The position numbers and the translations under genes were made by a program. From Rubrivivax rivuli (GTDB taxonomy: Bacteria; Pseudomonadota; Gammaproteobacteria; Burkholderiales; Burkholderiaceae_C), in assembly GCF_004016505.1 (NCBI RefSeq), contig NZ_SACR01000005.1:496001-560000 (forward strand): a stretch of 64,000 nucleotides of DNA. Reading direction: 5' to 3'. This document shows, in pieces, positions 53,648-63,398 of the stretch. Under the pieces are notes generated by a model that worked only from the letters and a program-made list of their open reading frames with translations, had not been told where the DNA came from and did no database searches. The number at the start of each line of letters is the position of its first letter. Within the stretch, counting starts at the first letter, position 1.

Positions 53648-54520
53648 ATGAGTTGGCTTGAGAAACTGCTGCCCCCGAAGATCCAGCCCACCGACCCGGC
53701 CGAGCGCCGTGTCGTGCCCGAGGGGCTGTGGATCAAGTGCCCCTCGTGCGAGACGGTGCTCTACAAGACCGACCTGGAGCAGAACCTCAACGTCTGCCCC
53801 AAGTGCGACCACCACCACCGCATCGGCGCGCGCGCACGGCTGGACGCCTTCCTCGACCCCGAGGGCCGCTGGGAGATCGGGCAGGAGGTGATGCCCGTCG
53901 ACGCGCTGAAGTTCAAGGACAGCAAGAAGTACCCGCAGCGCCTGAAGGCCGCGCTGGAAGCCACCGGCGAGACCGACGCGCTGGTGGTGGTGGGCGGCGC
54001 GGTGATGAGCGTGCCGGTGGTGGCTGCGTGCTTCGAGTTCGAGTTCATGGGCGGCAGCATGGGCAGCGTGGTGGGCGAGCGGTTCGCCCGCGGCGTGGAA
54101 GCCGCGCTCGAGCAGAAGGTGCCTTTCGTGAGTTTCACGGCCACGGGCGGTGCACGCATGCAGGAGGGCCTGCTGAGCCTGCTGCAGATGGCCAAGACCA
54201 ACGCCGCGCTCACGCGCCTGGCCAAGGCGAAACTGCCCTACATCAGCGTGCTGACCGACCCCACCATGGGCGGCGTTTCGGCCAGCTTCGCCTTCGTGGG
54301 TGACGTGGTCATCGCCGAGCCCAAGGCCCTGATCGGCTTTGCCGGCCCGCGCGTGATCGAGAACACCGTGCGCGAGAAGCTGCCCGAGGGCTTCCAGCGC
54401 GCCGAGTTCCTGCGCGACAAGGGGGCGCTGGACATGATCATCGACCGCCGCCAGATGCGGGCCACCGTGGCGCGGCTGCTGGCCCTGTTGCAGCGCCAGA
54501 GCGCTGACGCCGTCGCTTGA
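53648..54520 (+). CDS. accD: Acetyl-CoA carboxylase carboxyltransferase beta subunit
   Basis: AccD with AccA forms malonyl-CoA for fatty-acid synthesis. The 290-residue protein has the zinc ribbon with Cys31, Cys34, Cys50 and Cys53. Its crotonase fold includes VPFVSFTATGGARMQEGLLSLLQMAKT near residue 160 and PTMGGVSASFAFVGDV near 205. GAGCTGCCCGC before the ATG carries a short Shine-Dalgarno. The TGA is read within the TTG start of folC. Confidence 0.97.
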   Translation: MSWLEKLLPPKIQPTDPAERRVVPEGLWIKCPSCETVLYKTDLEQNLNVCPKCDHHHRIGARARLDAFLDPEGRWEIGQEVMPVDALKFKDSKKYPQRLKAALEATGETDALVVVGGAVMSVPVVAACFEFEFMGGSMGSVVGERFARGVEAALEQKVPFVSFTATGGARMQEGLLSLLQMAKTNAALTRLAKAKLPYISVLTDPTMGGVSASFAFVGDVVIAEPKALIGFAGPRVIENTVREKLPEGFQRAEFLRDKGALDMIIDRRQMRATVARLLALLQRQSADAVA

Positions 54521-55821
54521 GTTCCCCGGTGACGCTGGGGGACTGGCTCGCGCATTGCGCGGCCATGCACCCCAAGACCATGGACCTGTCGCTGGAGCGC
54601 ACCGCCGAGGTGGCGCGCCGGCTCGACATCCGCTTCTCCGTGCCCGTCATCACCGTGGCCGGTACCAACGGCAAGGGCAGCACCTGCGCGATGCTGGAGA
54701 GCATCGCGCGCCACGCCGGCTACCGCACCGGGCTGTACCAGAAGCCCGAGCTCGTCCATTTCGAAGAGCGCTGCCGCCTGAACGGCGCGCCGGTGGCGGC
54801 CGACGGTCTGGTGCCGCACTTCGCGGCGGTGGAGGCGGCACGCGGCGACATCACGCTCACGCAGTTCGAGTTCAGCACGCTGGCCATCGTGCGCCTGCTC
54901 TCGATGGCCGAGGTGGACGTGATCATTCTCGAGGTGGGCCTGGGCGGGCGCTACGACAGCGTCAACGCCTTCGACACCGACTGCGCCGTCATCACCAGCA
55001 TCGACCTCGACCACATGGAGTGGCTGGGCCCCGACCGCGAGAGCATCGGCCTGGAGAAGGCGCAGATCATGCGGCCCGGCAAGCCCTGCGTGGTGAGCGA
55101 CCCGCTGCCCCCGGCCAGCGTGGTGAAACACGGCGAAAGCATCGGCGCCGACCTGTGGCTGGTGGGCCGCGACTTCAACCACAGCGGCGACCGCCAGCAG
55201 TGGGGCTGGGCTGGCCGCGGCCGCCGTTACCACGGCATGAGCTACCCCGCGCTGCGCGGCGCCAACCAGTTGTTGAACGCGGCCGGTGCCATCGCCGCTT
55301 TCGAGGCCCTGCGCGAGCGGCTGCCGGTCAACGCCCAGGCCATCCGCACCGGGCTGGCGCTGGTGGAATTGCCCGGCCGTTTCCAGGTGGTGCCCGGCCA
55401 GCCGGCGCTGGTGCTGGACGTGGCCCACAACCCGCAGGCCGTGGCTGCGCTGGCGCTCAACCTCGACGCGATGGGTTTCTTCCCGCGCACCCACGCCGTG
55501 TTCGGCGCCATGCGCGACAAGGACATCCCCGGCCTGCTGGCCAAGCTGGCGCCGCTGGTGGACGTGTGGCACTGCTGCACCTTGCCCACGGCCCGCGCTG
55601 CCACGGCTGAAGAGCTGGCTGCCAGCGTGCGCGAGGCCAGCGCAGGCCGCGCCGGTGCGGCGGTGGAGGTGCACACCCACGCCAGCCCGTCCGAAGGCCT
55701 GCGCGCTGCGGCTGCGGCGGCCGACCCCGCCGACAGGATCGTGGTCTTCGGTTCCTTCTACACCGTGGGCGGTGTGCTGAAGGACGGCCTGCCCCGACTG
55801 GGCGCGGCCCATGTGGCCTGA
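54517..55821 (+). CDS. folC: Dihydrofolate synthase/folylpolyglutamate synthase
   Basis: FolC adds glutamate to dihydropteroate and to folates. The 434-residue Mur-ligase-like protein has the P-loop VAGTNGKGSTCAMLESIARHAG near residue 46, and FSTLAIVRLLSMAEVDVIILEVGLGGRYDSVNAFD near 125. It also has the phosphate segment LLNAAGAIAAFEAL near 250 and DVAHNPQAV near 304. Translation is taken from a TTG in a TTGA overlap with accD; a GTG at 54529 in the same frame is an alternative. Confidence 0.95.
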   Translation: MSSPVTLGDWLAHCAAMHPKTMDLSLERTAEVARRLDIRFSVPVITVAGTNGKGSTCAMLESIARHAGYRTGLYQKPELVHFEERCRLNGAPVAADGLVPHFAAVEAARGDITLTQFEFSTLAIVRLLSMAEVDVIILEVGLGGRYDSVNAFDTDCAVITSIDLDHMEWLGPDRESIGLEKAQIMRPGKPCVVSDPLPPASVVKHGESIGADLWLVGRDFNHSGDRQQWGWAGRGRRYHGMSYPALRGANQLLNAAGAIAAFEALRERLPVNAQAIRTGLALVELPGRFQVVPGQPALVLDVAHNPQAVAALALNLDAMGFFPRTHAVFGAMRDKDIPGLLAKLAPLVDVWHCCTLPTARAATAEELAASVREASAGRAGAAVEVHTHASPSEGLRAAAAAADPADRIVVFGSFYTVGGVLKDGLPRLGAAHVA

Positions 55822-55837
55822 ACGGGACTGACGCCGC

Positions 55838-56716
55838 ATGCGCCTGCCCTTCCTTCGCGCCAAACCTGAGGCCGACGCTGCCAGCCCGGCCCGGGCGCGC
55901 AGCGATCGCGCCCGCAGCGCGCCCCCTGCCGAGGCCGCCTCGGCCGACGTGGCCCAGGCCCGCACGCGCGCCCGCCAGCGGCTGGTGGGCGCGCTGGTGC
56001 TGCTGGCGGTGGGCGTGGTGGGTTTTCCCTTGCTCTTCGAGACCCAGCCGCGGCCGCTGCCGGTGGACATCCCCATCCGCATGCCGGCCGGCGAGATGGC
56101 GCCGGCGCCCGTTGGCGCTGCGGCCCCCGGGCTGCGACCCCTGCCGGTGACGGCGCTGCCGCCCGATGCCGGCAGCGAGATCGCCGTGGTCGACCCGGCG
56201 GCCAGTGCCGCTGCGGCGCGTGCGGTGGTGACGGCGGCGGCTTCATCGCCAGTGGTGGCAGCAGCGCCGCTGCCGGTGCCGCCGGCCGCCAACCCGCCTG
56301 CGGTGCTGCCGCGCGCTTCGGCGCCGGCCGTGGCGGCGTCTGCGAGGGCCACGACCACCGCGGCCGTCCCTGCGCGGCCCGCCGCCTCCGCTCCCAGCCC
56401 GACGGCCGCCCGGCCCGTGGCCACCACGGCCGACGGCGCCCGCGCCGCCGCCTTGCTGGCGGGCGCGGCCAGCGCACCGGCGGCGTCTGGGCGTTTCGTG
56501 GTGCAGGTGGGGGCCTACACCGACGCGCGCATGCTGAAGGAAACCCGCAGCAAGGTCGAGAAGCTCGGCCTGCAGACCTACACGCAGGTGGTGGAGAACG
56601 TCGCCGGCAAGCGCACGCGCGTGCGCCTGGGCCCCTACGCCACGCGTGACGAGGCCGAGGCGGCGGCGGCCAAGCTCAAGCGCGCGGGGCTGCCGGCCAA
56701 CATTCTGGCCTTGTGA
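55838..56716 (+). CDS. SPOR-domain membrane protein
   Basis: This 292-residue protein has a short basic cytoplasmic tail and one membrane helix (RLVGALVLLAVGVVGFPLLF) near residues 48-68. A ~150-residue Ala/Pro-rich periplasmic linker is followed by a C-terminal SPOR domain of about 75 residues (FVVQVGAYTDARMLKETRSKVEKLG ... RVRLGPYATRDEAEAAAAKLKRAGLPANIL). SPOR domains bind denuded glycan strands at the division septum, as in FtsN/DedD. The location between folC and cvpA matches the DedD position in many proteobacteria. Confidence 0.92.
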   Translation: MRLPFLRAKPEADAASPARARSDRARSAPPAEAASADVAQARTRARQRLVGALVLLAVGVVGFPLLFETQPRPLPVDIPIRMPAGEMAPAPVGAAAPGLRPLPVTALPPDAGSEIAVVDPAASAAAARAVVTAAASSPVVAAAPLPVPPAANPPAVLPRASAPAVAASARATTTAAVPARPAASAPSPTAARPVATTADGARAAALLAGAASAPAASGRFVVQVGAYTDARMLKETRSKVEKLGLQTYTQVVENVAGKRTRVRLGPYATRDEAEAAAAKLKRAGLPANILAL

Positions 56717-57222
56717 TGGCCGCGCTGGACGCCCTGGCCTGGGTCGACTGGGTGCTGCTGGCCGTGCTGGCCGTGTCCATCGTCATCGGGCTCGTGCGCG
56801 GCTTCGTCTTCGAATGCCTCTCGCTGGCCGGCTGGGTGGTGGCCTGGTTCGCGGCCCAGTGGGGCGCGCCGCACCTGGCGGTGCAGTTGCCCGTGGGCAC
56901 ACCGGGCTCGGCGCTCAACCTGGGGGCGGCTTTCCTGCTGGCCTTCGTGGGCGCGCTCGTCGTCTGGGCGCTGCTGGCGCGGCTGCTGCGCATGCTGATC
57001 CATGCCACGCCCCTTTCGGTGCCCGACCGCCTGCTCGGCGCCGGCTTCGGCGCACTGCGCGGTGGCGTGCTTTTGCTGGCGCTGGCGACGGTGGTGATGC
57101 TGACGCCGGCCGCACAATCGCAAGCTTGGCGTGCATCGCACGGCGGGCCCTGGCTGTCGCAGGGCTTGCTGTGGCTCAAGCCGCTGCTGCCGGAAGCGGC
57201 GGCGCGCTTGCTGCCAGCCTGA
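56716..57222 (+). CDS. cvpA: Colicin V production family protein
   Basis: This is a 168-residue inner-membrane protein with about four hydrophobic helices. Recognised segments are DWVLLAVLAVSIVIGLVRGFVFECLSLAGWV at the N-terminus and LNLGAAFLLAFVGALVVWALLARLLRML in the middle, then the family's DRLLGAGFGALRGGVLL. CvpA is encoded before purF in many proteobacteria and is linked to envelope stress and toxin export. Its start shares one base with the SPOR stop (TGATG). Confidence 0.93.
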   Translation: MAALDALAWVDWVLLAVLAVSIVIGLVRGFVFECLSLAGWVVAWFAAQWGAPHLAVQLPVGTPGSALNLGAAFLLAFVGALVVWALLARLLRMLIHATPLSVPDRLLGAGFGALRGGVLLLALATVVMLTPAAQSQAWRASHGGPWLSQGLLWLKPLLPEAAARLLPA

Positions 57223-57276
57223 ACGCCCCCAACTCCGCTACCCCTGCTACCCCGCTAGCCCAGGACACCCAACACC

Positions 57277-58815
57277 ATGTGCGGCATCGTCGGCGTCATC
57301 TCGCGCAACCCCGTCAACCAGCTGATCTACGACGCGCTGCTGCTGCTGCAGCACCGCGGGCAGGACGCAGCCGGCATCGTCACCATGCTCGGCACCAAGT
57401 GCTTCATGCACAAGGCGCGCGGCATGGTGCGCGACGTCTTCCGCACCCGCAACATGCGAGCACTGCCCGGCAGCGTGGGCCTGGGCCAGGTGCGCTACCC
57501 CACGGCCGGCAACGCCTACAGCGAAGAAGAGGCCCAGCCCTTCTACGTGAACGCGCCCTACGGCATCGTGCTGGTGCACAACGGCAACCTCACCAACGCG
57601 CAGGCGCTGAAGGCCGAGCTTTTCGACGTCGACCGCCGTCACATCAACACCGAGAGCGACACCGAGGTGCTGATCAACGTGCTGGCGCACGAACTCGAGC
57701 AGGTGGCGCTGCGCTCCAGCGGCGGCTCGCTGCCGCTCACGCCCGATCTGGTCTTCAAGGCCGTGGGCGCGGTGCACAAGCGCATCAAGGGCAGCTACGC
57801 CGTCATCGCGCTGATTGCCGGCCATGGGCTGCTGGCTTTCCGTGACCCGTATGGCATCCGCCCGCTGTGTTTCGGCGAGGGCCTGAACAACGAAGGCCAG
57901 CGTGACGTGATGGTGGCGAGTGAATCGGTGGCGCTGGACGGCACCGGCCACACGCTCACGCGTGATGTCGCGCCTGGCGAGGCCATCTTCATCGACCTGG
58001 AAGGCCACATCCACGCCCGCCAGTGCGCCGAGCACCCGACGTTGAACCCCTGCATCTTCGAGTACGTCTACCTCGCGCGGCCCGATTCGGTGATGGACGG
58101 TGTCTCGGTCTACCACGCGCGCCTGAACCTGGGCGAGACGTTGGCGCAGCGCGTGATCAACGCGATGCCGCCCACCGACATCGACGTCGTCATCCCCATC
58201 CCCGAGAGCAGCCGCCCCAGCGCCATGCAGCTGGCGCACCGCATCGGCAAGCCCTACCGCGAGGGCTTCGTGAAGAACCGCTACGTGGGCCGCACCTTCA
58301 TCATGCCGGGGCAGGGCGTGCGCAAGAAGAGCGTGCGCCAGAAACTCAACGCCATCGGCATGGAGTTCAAGGGCCGCAACGTGATGCTGGTGGACGACAG
58401 CATCGTGCGCGGCACCACCAGCAAGGAGATCGTGCAGATGGCCCGCGAGGCCGGCGCCCGCAAGGTCTACATGGCCAGTGCCGCGCCGCCGGTGCGCTTC
58501 CCGAACGTCTACGGCATCGACATGCCGACGAAGGAAGAACTCATCGCGCACGGCCGCAGCGTGGAAGAGATCCGCCAGTACATCGGCGCCGACGCGCTGA
58601 TCTACCAGGACGTGGATGCGATGAAGCGCGTGGTGGCGGCGCTCAACCCGAAGATCAAGACCTTCGAGGCCAGCTGCTTCGACGGCACCTACATCACCGG
58701 CGATGTGACTGCCGAAGACTTCGCCACCATGCAGGCGCAGCGCAAGCTGCAGTTCGACGAAGAAGACAGCAGCCGCTCGCGCCTGGCGCTGCAGGGCGAA
58801 GAGGCCCCGCGATGA
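57277..58815 (+). CDS. purF: Amidophosphoribosyltransferase
   Basis: PurF makes phosphoribosylamine from PRPP and glutamine, the first committed purine step. The 512-residue protein starts MCGIVGVISRNPVNQL, with Cys2 as the glutaminase nucleophile. LVHNGNLTNAQAL lies near residue 104, and the phosphoribosyl-binding loop VMLVDDSIVRGTTSKEIVQM is near 370. The stop overlaps metZ by 4 nt. Confidence 0.97.
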   Translation: MCGIVGVISRNPVNQLIYDALLLLQHRGQDAAGIVTMLGTKCFMHKARGMVRDVFRTRNMRALPGSVGLGQVRYPTAGNAYSEEEAQPFYVNAPYGIVLVHNGNLTNAQALKAELFDVDRRHINTESDTEVLINVLAHELEQVALRSSGGSLPLTPDLVFKAVGAVHKRIKGSYAVIALIAGHGLLAFRDPYGIRPLCFGEGLNNEGQRDVMVASESVALDGTGHTLTRDVAPGEAIFIDLEGHIHARQCAEHPTLNPCIFEYVYLARPDSVMDGVSVYHARLNLGETLAQRVINAMPPTDIDVVIPIPESSRPSAMQLAHRIGKPYREGFVKNRYVGRTFIMPGQGVRKKSVRQKLNAIGMEFKGRNVMLVDDSIVRGTTSKEIVQMAREAGARKVYMASAAPPVRFPNVYGIDMPTKEELIAHGRSVEEIRQYIGADALIYQDVDAMKRVVAALNPKIKTFEASCFDGTYITGDVTAEDFATMQAQRKLQFDEEDSSRSRLALQGEEAPR

Positions 58816-60014
58816 GCATCCCGCGCGTGAACCTGCCGGCCGACGCCCGGCTCGACACCCTGGCGGTGCGCGAGGGCCTGCCGCCCACGCCCTGGGGCGA
58901 AAACAGCGAGGCGCTCTTCCTCACCAGCTCTTTCGTGCACCCCGACGCGGCCACCGCCGCGCGGCGCTTCGCCAACGAAGAAGAGGCCTTCGTCTACAGC
59001 CGTTTCAGCAACCCCACCGTCACGATGATGGAGCGCCGGCTGGCGGCGCTGGAAGGCACCGAGGCCTGCATCGGCACGGCCAGCGGCATGGCGGCCATCA
59101 CGATGATCATCCTCGGCCTGCTCAAGGCCGGCGACCACGTGGTGTGCTCGCAGAGCACCTTCGGCTCCACGATCAAGCTCTTCCAGGACTTTGCGAAGTA
59201 CGGCGTGACGACCAGCTTCGTCTCGCAGACCGACGTCGCGGCCTGGAAGGCCGCCGTGCGGCCTGAAACCAAACTGCTCTTCGCCGAGAGTCCCACCAAC
59301 CCGCTGACCGAGGTGTGCGACATCCGCGCGCTGGCCGACATCGCGCACGAGGCCGGCGCGCTGCTGGCGGTGGACAACTGCTTCTGCAGTCCCGCGCTGC
59401 AGCGCCCGGCCGAGATGGGCGCCGATCTGGTGATGCACAGCGGCACCAAATACCTCGACGGACAAGGTCGCGTGATCGCTGGCGCCTTGTGCGGCAGCGA
59501 GGCACTCATCAACGGCAAGTTCGTGCCGGTGATGCGCAGCGCCGGGCTGAGCCTCTCGCCCTTCAACGCCTGGGTGGTGCTCAAGGGGATGGAGACGCTG
59601 TCCATCCGCATGGAAGCGCAAAGCGCCCGCGCCCTGAAGCTGGCGCAGTGGCTCGAACAGCAGCCCGCGGTGGAACGTGTCTACTACCCCGGCCTGGCCT
59701 CGCACCCGCAGCACGAACTCGCCATGCGCCAGCAGCGGGGCCTGGGCGGTGCGGTGCTGTCCTTCACCGTGAAGGGCGGCCGCGAAGGCGCCTGGGCGGT
59801 GTCGGACGCCACGCGCATCTGCTCGGTCACCTCCAACCTGGGCGACACCAAGACCACCCTCACGCACCCTTCCACCACCTCGCACGGCCGGCTGTCGGAA
59901 GAACAGCGCCAGGCCGCCGGCATCACGCAGGGCCTGCTGCGTGTGGCCGTGGGGCTGGAAGACGTGCAAGACCTCCAGAACGACCTGCTCGCAGGTCTGT
60001 CCCAGCTCGCATGA
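58812..60014 (+). CDS. metZ: O-succinylhomoserine sulfhydrylase
   Basis: This PLP enzyme of the Cys/Met-metabolism family makes homocysteine from O-succinylhomoserine (or the acetyl form) and sulfide. The 400-residue protein has FVYSRFSNPTVTMMERRLAALEGTEA near residue 57. The PLP lysine is in VMHSGTKYLDGQGRVIAG near 208, and GDTKTTLTHPSTTSHGRL lies near 345. The position after purF is the usual one for MetZ in beta- and gammaproteobacteria. It overlaps purF and gltX by 4 nt on each side (ATGA). Confidence 0.93.
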   Translation: MSIPRVNLPADARLDTLAVREGLPPTPWGENSEALFLTSSFVHPDAATAARRFANEEEAFVYSRFSNPTVTMMERRLAALEGTEACIGTASGMAAITMIILGLLKAGDHVVCSQSTFGSTIKLFQDFAKYGVTTSFVSQTDVAAWKAAVRPETKLLFAESPTNPLTEVCDIRALADIAHEAGALLAVDNCFCSPALQRPAEMGADLVMHSGTKYLDGQGRVIAGALCGSEALINGKFVPVMRSAGLSLSPFNAWVVLKGMETLSIRMEAQSARALKLAQWLEQQPAVERVYYPGLASHPQHELAMRQQRGLGGAVLSFTVKGGREGAWAVSDATRICSVTSNLGDTKTTLTHPSTTSHGRLSEEQRQAAGITQGLLRVAVGLEDVQDLQNDLLAGLSQLA

Positions 60015-61423
60015 CCCACGCCCCTACCTCCACTGTCCGCACCCGCATCGCGCCTTCGCCCACCGGCTTCCTGCATCTGGGCACGGCGCGTACCGCGCTG
60101 TATTCGTGGGCCTATGCGCGCCACCACGGCGGCGAGTTCGTGCTGCGCATCGAAGACACCGACGTCGCGCGCTCCACGGAAGACAGCGTGCAGCAGATCC
60201 TTGCCAGCATGGCCTGGCTGGGCCTGCAGTACGACGAAGGCCCGATCTACCAGATGCAGCGCTTGGAGCGCTACCACGCGGTGGTCGAGCAGATGATCGC
60301 AGCCGGCACCGCCTACCGCTGTTATGCCTCGCCCGAGGAACTCGACGCCATGCGCGAGGCCCAGCGTGCGCGCGGCGAGAAGACGCGCTACGACGGCCGC
60401 TGGCGCCCCGCGCCCGGCAAGGTGCTGCCGGCCGTGCCCGAGGGCGTGAAACCCGTCGTGCGCTTCGCCAACCCGGCCTACGGCCACGTGCAGTGGGACG
60501 ACCTGGTGAAGGGCCCCATCAGCATCAGCAACGAAGAGATCGACGATCTCATCATCCTGCGCCCCGATGGGGTACCCACCTACAACTTCGCGGTGGTGGT
60601 CGACGACTTCGACATGCGCATCAGCCACGTCTTCCGCGGCGACGAGCACATCAACAACACGCCCTGGCAGATCAACATCTGGCGCGCCATCGCGGGCGAG
60701 GCGCCGCTGCCGCGCTACGGCCATTGCCCCATCATCCTGGGCGACGATGGCTTGAAGCTCAGCAAGCGCCGCGGTGCCGTCAGCGTCACGGCTTACGAAG
60801 AAGCCGGCTACCTGCCCGAGGCCATGCTGAACTACCTGGCCCGCCTGGGCTGGAGCCACGGCGACGACGAGCTCTTCAGCCGCGAACAGATGGTGCAGTG
60901 GTTCGACGGCAGCCACCTCGCCAAGAGCCCCGCGCAATGGGACCCTGCCAAGCTCGCCTGGGTCAACGCGCACTACCTGAAGACCGCGGCCGACGAACGC
61001 CTGGCCGGCCTGCTGCAAGGCCAGCTGGCGCGCCGCGGCATCGCCACCGACGACCTGCCGCTACTGGCCCGTGCGTCTGCCTTGTTCAAGGACCGCTGCA
61101 GCACCGTGGTTGAACTGGCCGACTGGGCGGCGATGCTCTTCGGGCCGGTGTCACCCACAGCCGAGGATCTGGCCACCCACCTCACCGACGCCGTGAAGCC
61201 GGCACTGGCCACGTTTGCAGACAAGCTGGCCACCGCGGCCTGGGACAAGGCGGGCATCGCCGCCGCGATGAAGGAAGCCCTGGCCGCGCACCAGCTGAAG
61301 ATGCCGCAGTTCGCGCCGGCCGTGCGCGTGCTGGTGTGCGGTCGCGCACAGACGCCGTCGGTGGACGCCGTGCTGGCGCTCTTCCCCAGAGAAGTTGTGC
61401 GAGAGCGCTTGCAGAGTCTTTGA
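60011..61423 (+). CDS. gltX: Glutamyl-tRNA synthetase
   Basis: GltX charges tRNA-Glu, and one of its substrates, tRNA-Glu(TTC), is encoded just downstream. The 470-residue class-I synthetase has the HIGH-type motif APSPTGFLHLGTARTALYSW near residue 14 and the KMSKS-type motif GLKLSKRRGAVSV near 250. The anticodon-binding helical domain follows. The start overlaps the metZ stop by 4 nt. Confidence 0.97.
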   Translation: MTHAPTSTVRTRIAPSPTGFLHLGTARTALYSWAYARHHGGEFVLRIEDTDVARSTEDSVQQILASMAWLGLQYDEGPIYQMQRLERYHAVVEQMIAAGTAYRCYASPEELDAMREAQRARGEKTRYDGRWRPAPGKVLPAVPEGVKPVVRFANPAYGHVQWDDLVKGPISISNEEIDDLIILRPDGVPTYNFAVVVDDFDMRISHVFRGDEHINNTPWQINIWRAIAGEAPLPRYGHCPIILGDDGLKLSKRRGAVSVTAYEEAGYLPEAMLNYLARLGWSHGDDELFSREQMVQWFDGSHLAKSPAQWDPAKLAWVNAHYLKTAADERLAGLLQGQLARRGIATDDLPLLARASALFKDRCSTVVELADWAAMLFGPVSPTAEDLATHLTDAVKPALATFADKLATAAWDKAGIAAAMKEALAAHQLKMPQFAPAVRVLVCGRAQTPSVDAVLALFPREVVRERLQSL

Positions 61424-61438
61424 AAAGTGTTCTAGAAT
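61409..61438 (+). promoter_or_regulatory. Candidate promoter of the tRNA cluster
   Basis: TTGCAG (61409-61414) and TAGAAT (61433-61438) are separated by 18 bp. The -35 lies inside the 3' end of gltX. A start near 61446 would give a ~65-nt leader before tRNA-Ala. Confidence 0.45.
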
Positions 61439-61509
61439 CTAAGACTCGCTTGAACAGCACTGAAGACTGAGCAGCGCAGCAGCAAAAACTGCAGCAAAGC
61501 AGAGGTTAC

Positions 61510-61585
<76 letters not shown>

Positions 61586-61629
61586 ATCAAGCGCTGTTCA
61601 AGAGGGAAGGTGGCAACACCAAGGTTCAC

Positions 61630-61705
61630 GTCCCCTTCGTCTAGAGGCCTAGGACACGACCCTTTCACGGTTGTAACAGGGGTTCGAATCCCCTAGGGGA
61701 CGCCA
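61630..61705 (+). tRNA. tRNA-Glu (anticodon TTC)
   Basis: A 76-nt tRNA with CCA. The acceptor stem is GTCCCCT, paired with AGGGGAC at the 3' end, and the anticodon loop CTTTCAC gives TTC. It is the second tRNA of the cluster. Confidence 0.96.
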
Positions 61706-61783
61706 ACTTCGGTTGGCCCCGAACGCAAGTTCGGCAAGCCTGGCAGGGCTTGGGTCGCAAGACCGCAACGCTGCTTACCGCGT

Positions 61784-61860
61784 GGAGTGGTAGTTCAGTT
61801 GGTTAGAATACCGGCCTGTCACGCCGGGGGTCGCGGGTTCGAGTCCCGTCCACTCCGCCA
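61784..61860 (+). tRNA. tRNA-Asp (anticodon GTC)
   Basis: A 77-nt tRNA with CCA. The acceptor stem is GGAGTGG paired with CCACTCC, and the anticodon loop CTGTCAC gives GTC. It is the third tRNA of the cluster, followed at once by a terminator. Confidence 0.96.
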
Positions 61861-61868
61861 AGTCTTTG

Positions 61869-61907
61869 AAAGCCGCCTGGGGTTAGCGCCTCGGCGGCTT
61901 TTTCTTT
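61869..61907 (+). terminator. Terminator of the tRNA cluster
   Basis: The stem AAAGCCGCC / GGCGGCTTT with a ~15-nt loop runs into TTTTTCTTT, 9 nt after tRNA-Asp. Confidence 0.85.
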
Positions 61908-62035
61908 GCTTGAGGCGCGCCAGGGGCGGGCGCGTTGCAGAGCCCGCTCAAGCGGGCCGGGTTTGCGTCGATATCCAGCACTTGACGGTCGGCAATCGCC
62001 GGTCGTCCACCCACCGCGCCGCCGCCACCCAGCCC

Positions 62036-63295
62036 ATGCTCAAGAAGATTGCTGTCGACCAGCTGCGCCTGGGCATGCACCTGCACAAGCTGGAAGGCCG
62101 GTGGATGGATCACCCCTTCTGGAAGACGCGCTTCGTGCTGACGAGCGCCGACGACCTGGCGCTGCTTCGCTCGAGCCCGGTGCGTGAGTGCTGGATCGAC
62201 ACGGCACAAGGCCTGGACGTGGCCGTGCCTGTCGACGACGACACCCCGCCGACGCCCACGCCCGGCTTGAGCTCGGCGCCTGGGCCGGTGCCGGTCATCG
62301 CCCGCGCGCCGGCACCGGTCGATACGGGCCCGCGCGCGATGAAGGACGAGATCCGCCAGGCGGCCGCGATCTGCGACAAAGGCCGCGAGGCCGTGGTGGC
62401 GATGTTCAACGAAGCGCGCATGGGCCGGGCGGTGGACGCCGAGGGCTGCCTGCCCCTGGTGGACGAGATCTCGGGGTCGGTGCTGCGCAACCCGGGTGCC
62501 CTGGTGAGCCTGGCCCGCCTGAAGTCGAGGGACGACTACAGCTACATGCACTCGGTGGCGGTGTGCGCACTGATGGTTGCGCTGGGCCGCCAGATCGGCA
62601 TGTCCGACGACGAGTGCCGCATCATCGGGCTGGCCGGGCTGATGCACGACATCGGCAAGGCCCTCATGCCACTGGAAGTGCTGAACAAGCCGGCGCGCCT
62701 GACCGACGAAGAATTCACCATCATGCGTTCGCACCCCGTGCGCGGGCACGAGATGCTGCTGGAAGGCCGAGGCGCCACGCCGGAGATGCTGGACGTGGTG
62801 CTGCACCACCACGAGCGCCCGGATGGCAGAGGCTACCCGCACCGGCTGAGCGGCGACCAGCTCAGCAGCGTGGCGCGCATGGGCGCGATCTGCGACGTCT
62901 ACGACGCCATCACCTCGAACCGCCCCTACAAGTCAGGCTGGGACCCGGCCGAGTCGATCGCTCAGATGGCTTCCTGGAAGGGCCAGTTCGACGAGGTCCT
63001 GTTTGCCGCCTTCGTGCAGAGCCTGGGCATCTATCCGACCGGCTCGCTGGTGCGCCTGCACTCTGGCAAGCTGGCCGTGGTGGTGGAGCAGAACGCGGGC
63101 AAGCTGGTGGCGCCGGTGGTCAAGACCTTCTACTCGACGAAGTCGCAGATGCGCATCACGCCCGAGCGCATCGATCTGGCGCGGCCGGGTTGCGCCGATC
63201 GCATCGTCGGCCGCGAGCCTCAGGAAGCTGGCAACTTCCCGGGCCTGGACGAGCTCTGGGCCGACCCCGAGACGCTGCGCCGCCGCGGTCGCTGA
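62036..63295 (+). CDS. HD-GYP phosphodiesterase with DUF3391 N-terminus
   Basis: This 419-residue protein is probably a cyclic-di-GMP phosphodiesterase. The N-terminal ~130 residues are a DUF3391-like domain (KKIAVDQLRLGMHLHKLEGRWMDHPF) with a Pro-rich linker. The HD-GYP domain has LMHDIGKALMP with the HD pair at residues 203-204. HPVRGHEML lies near 235, and the GYP signature HHHERPDGRGYPHRL is near 257. The final segment CDVYDAITSNRPYK is near 290. All metal and active-site residues look intact. The ATG at 62036 removes an N-terminal extension that would run back into the tRNA-Asp gene. Confidence 0.92.
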   Translation: MLKKIAVDQLRLGMHLHKLEGRWMDHPFWKTRFVLTSADDLALLRSSPVRECWIDTAQGLDVAVPVDDDTPPTPTPGLSSAPGPVPVIARAPAPVDTGPRAMKDEIRQAAAICDKGREAVVAMFNEARMGRAVDAEGCLPLVDEISGSVLRNPGALVSLARLKSRDDYSYMHSVAVCALMVALGRQIGMSDDECRIIGLAGLMHDIGKALMPLEVLNKPARLTDEEFTIMRSHPVRGHEMLLEGRGATPEMLDVVLHHHERPDGRGYPHRLSGDQLSSVARMGAICDVYDAITSNRPYKSGWDPAESIAQMASWKGQFDEVLFAAFVQSLGIYPTGSLVRLHSGKLAVVVEQNAGKLVAPVVKTFYSTKSQMRITPERIDLARPGCADRIVGREPQEAGNFPGLDELWADPETLRRRGR

Positions 63296-63398
63296 AGCCT
63301 CGCAGGCGCAGCCCAGCCCTGCAGCGGCCTCGGCGCAGGCCCTTCTCTACACTCGCCACCGAAGGCGCTCGGCGCCCAACCGTTGACGAGGACGAGAG

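Noticed and set aside
61787..62035. N-terminal extension of the HD-GYP protein starting in the tRNA-Asp gene.
   Set aside because: It would translate tRNA sequence and a terminator; the DUF3391 similarity begins at the ATG at 62036.
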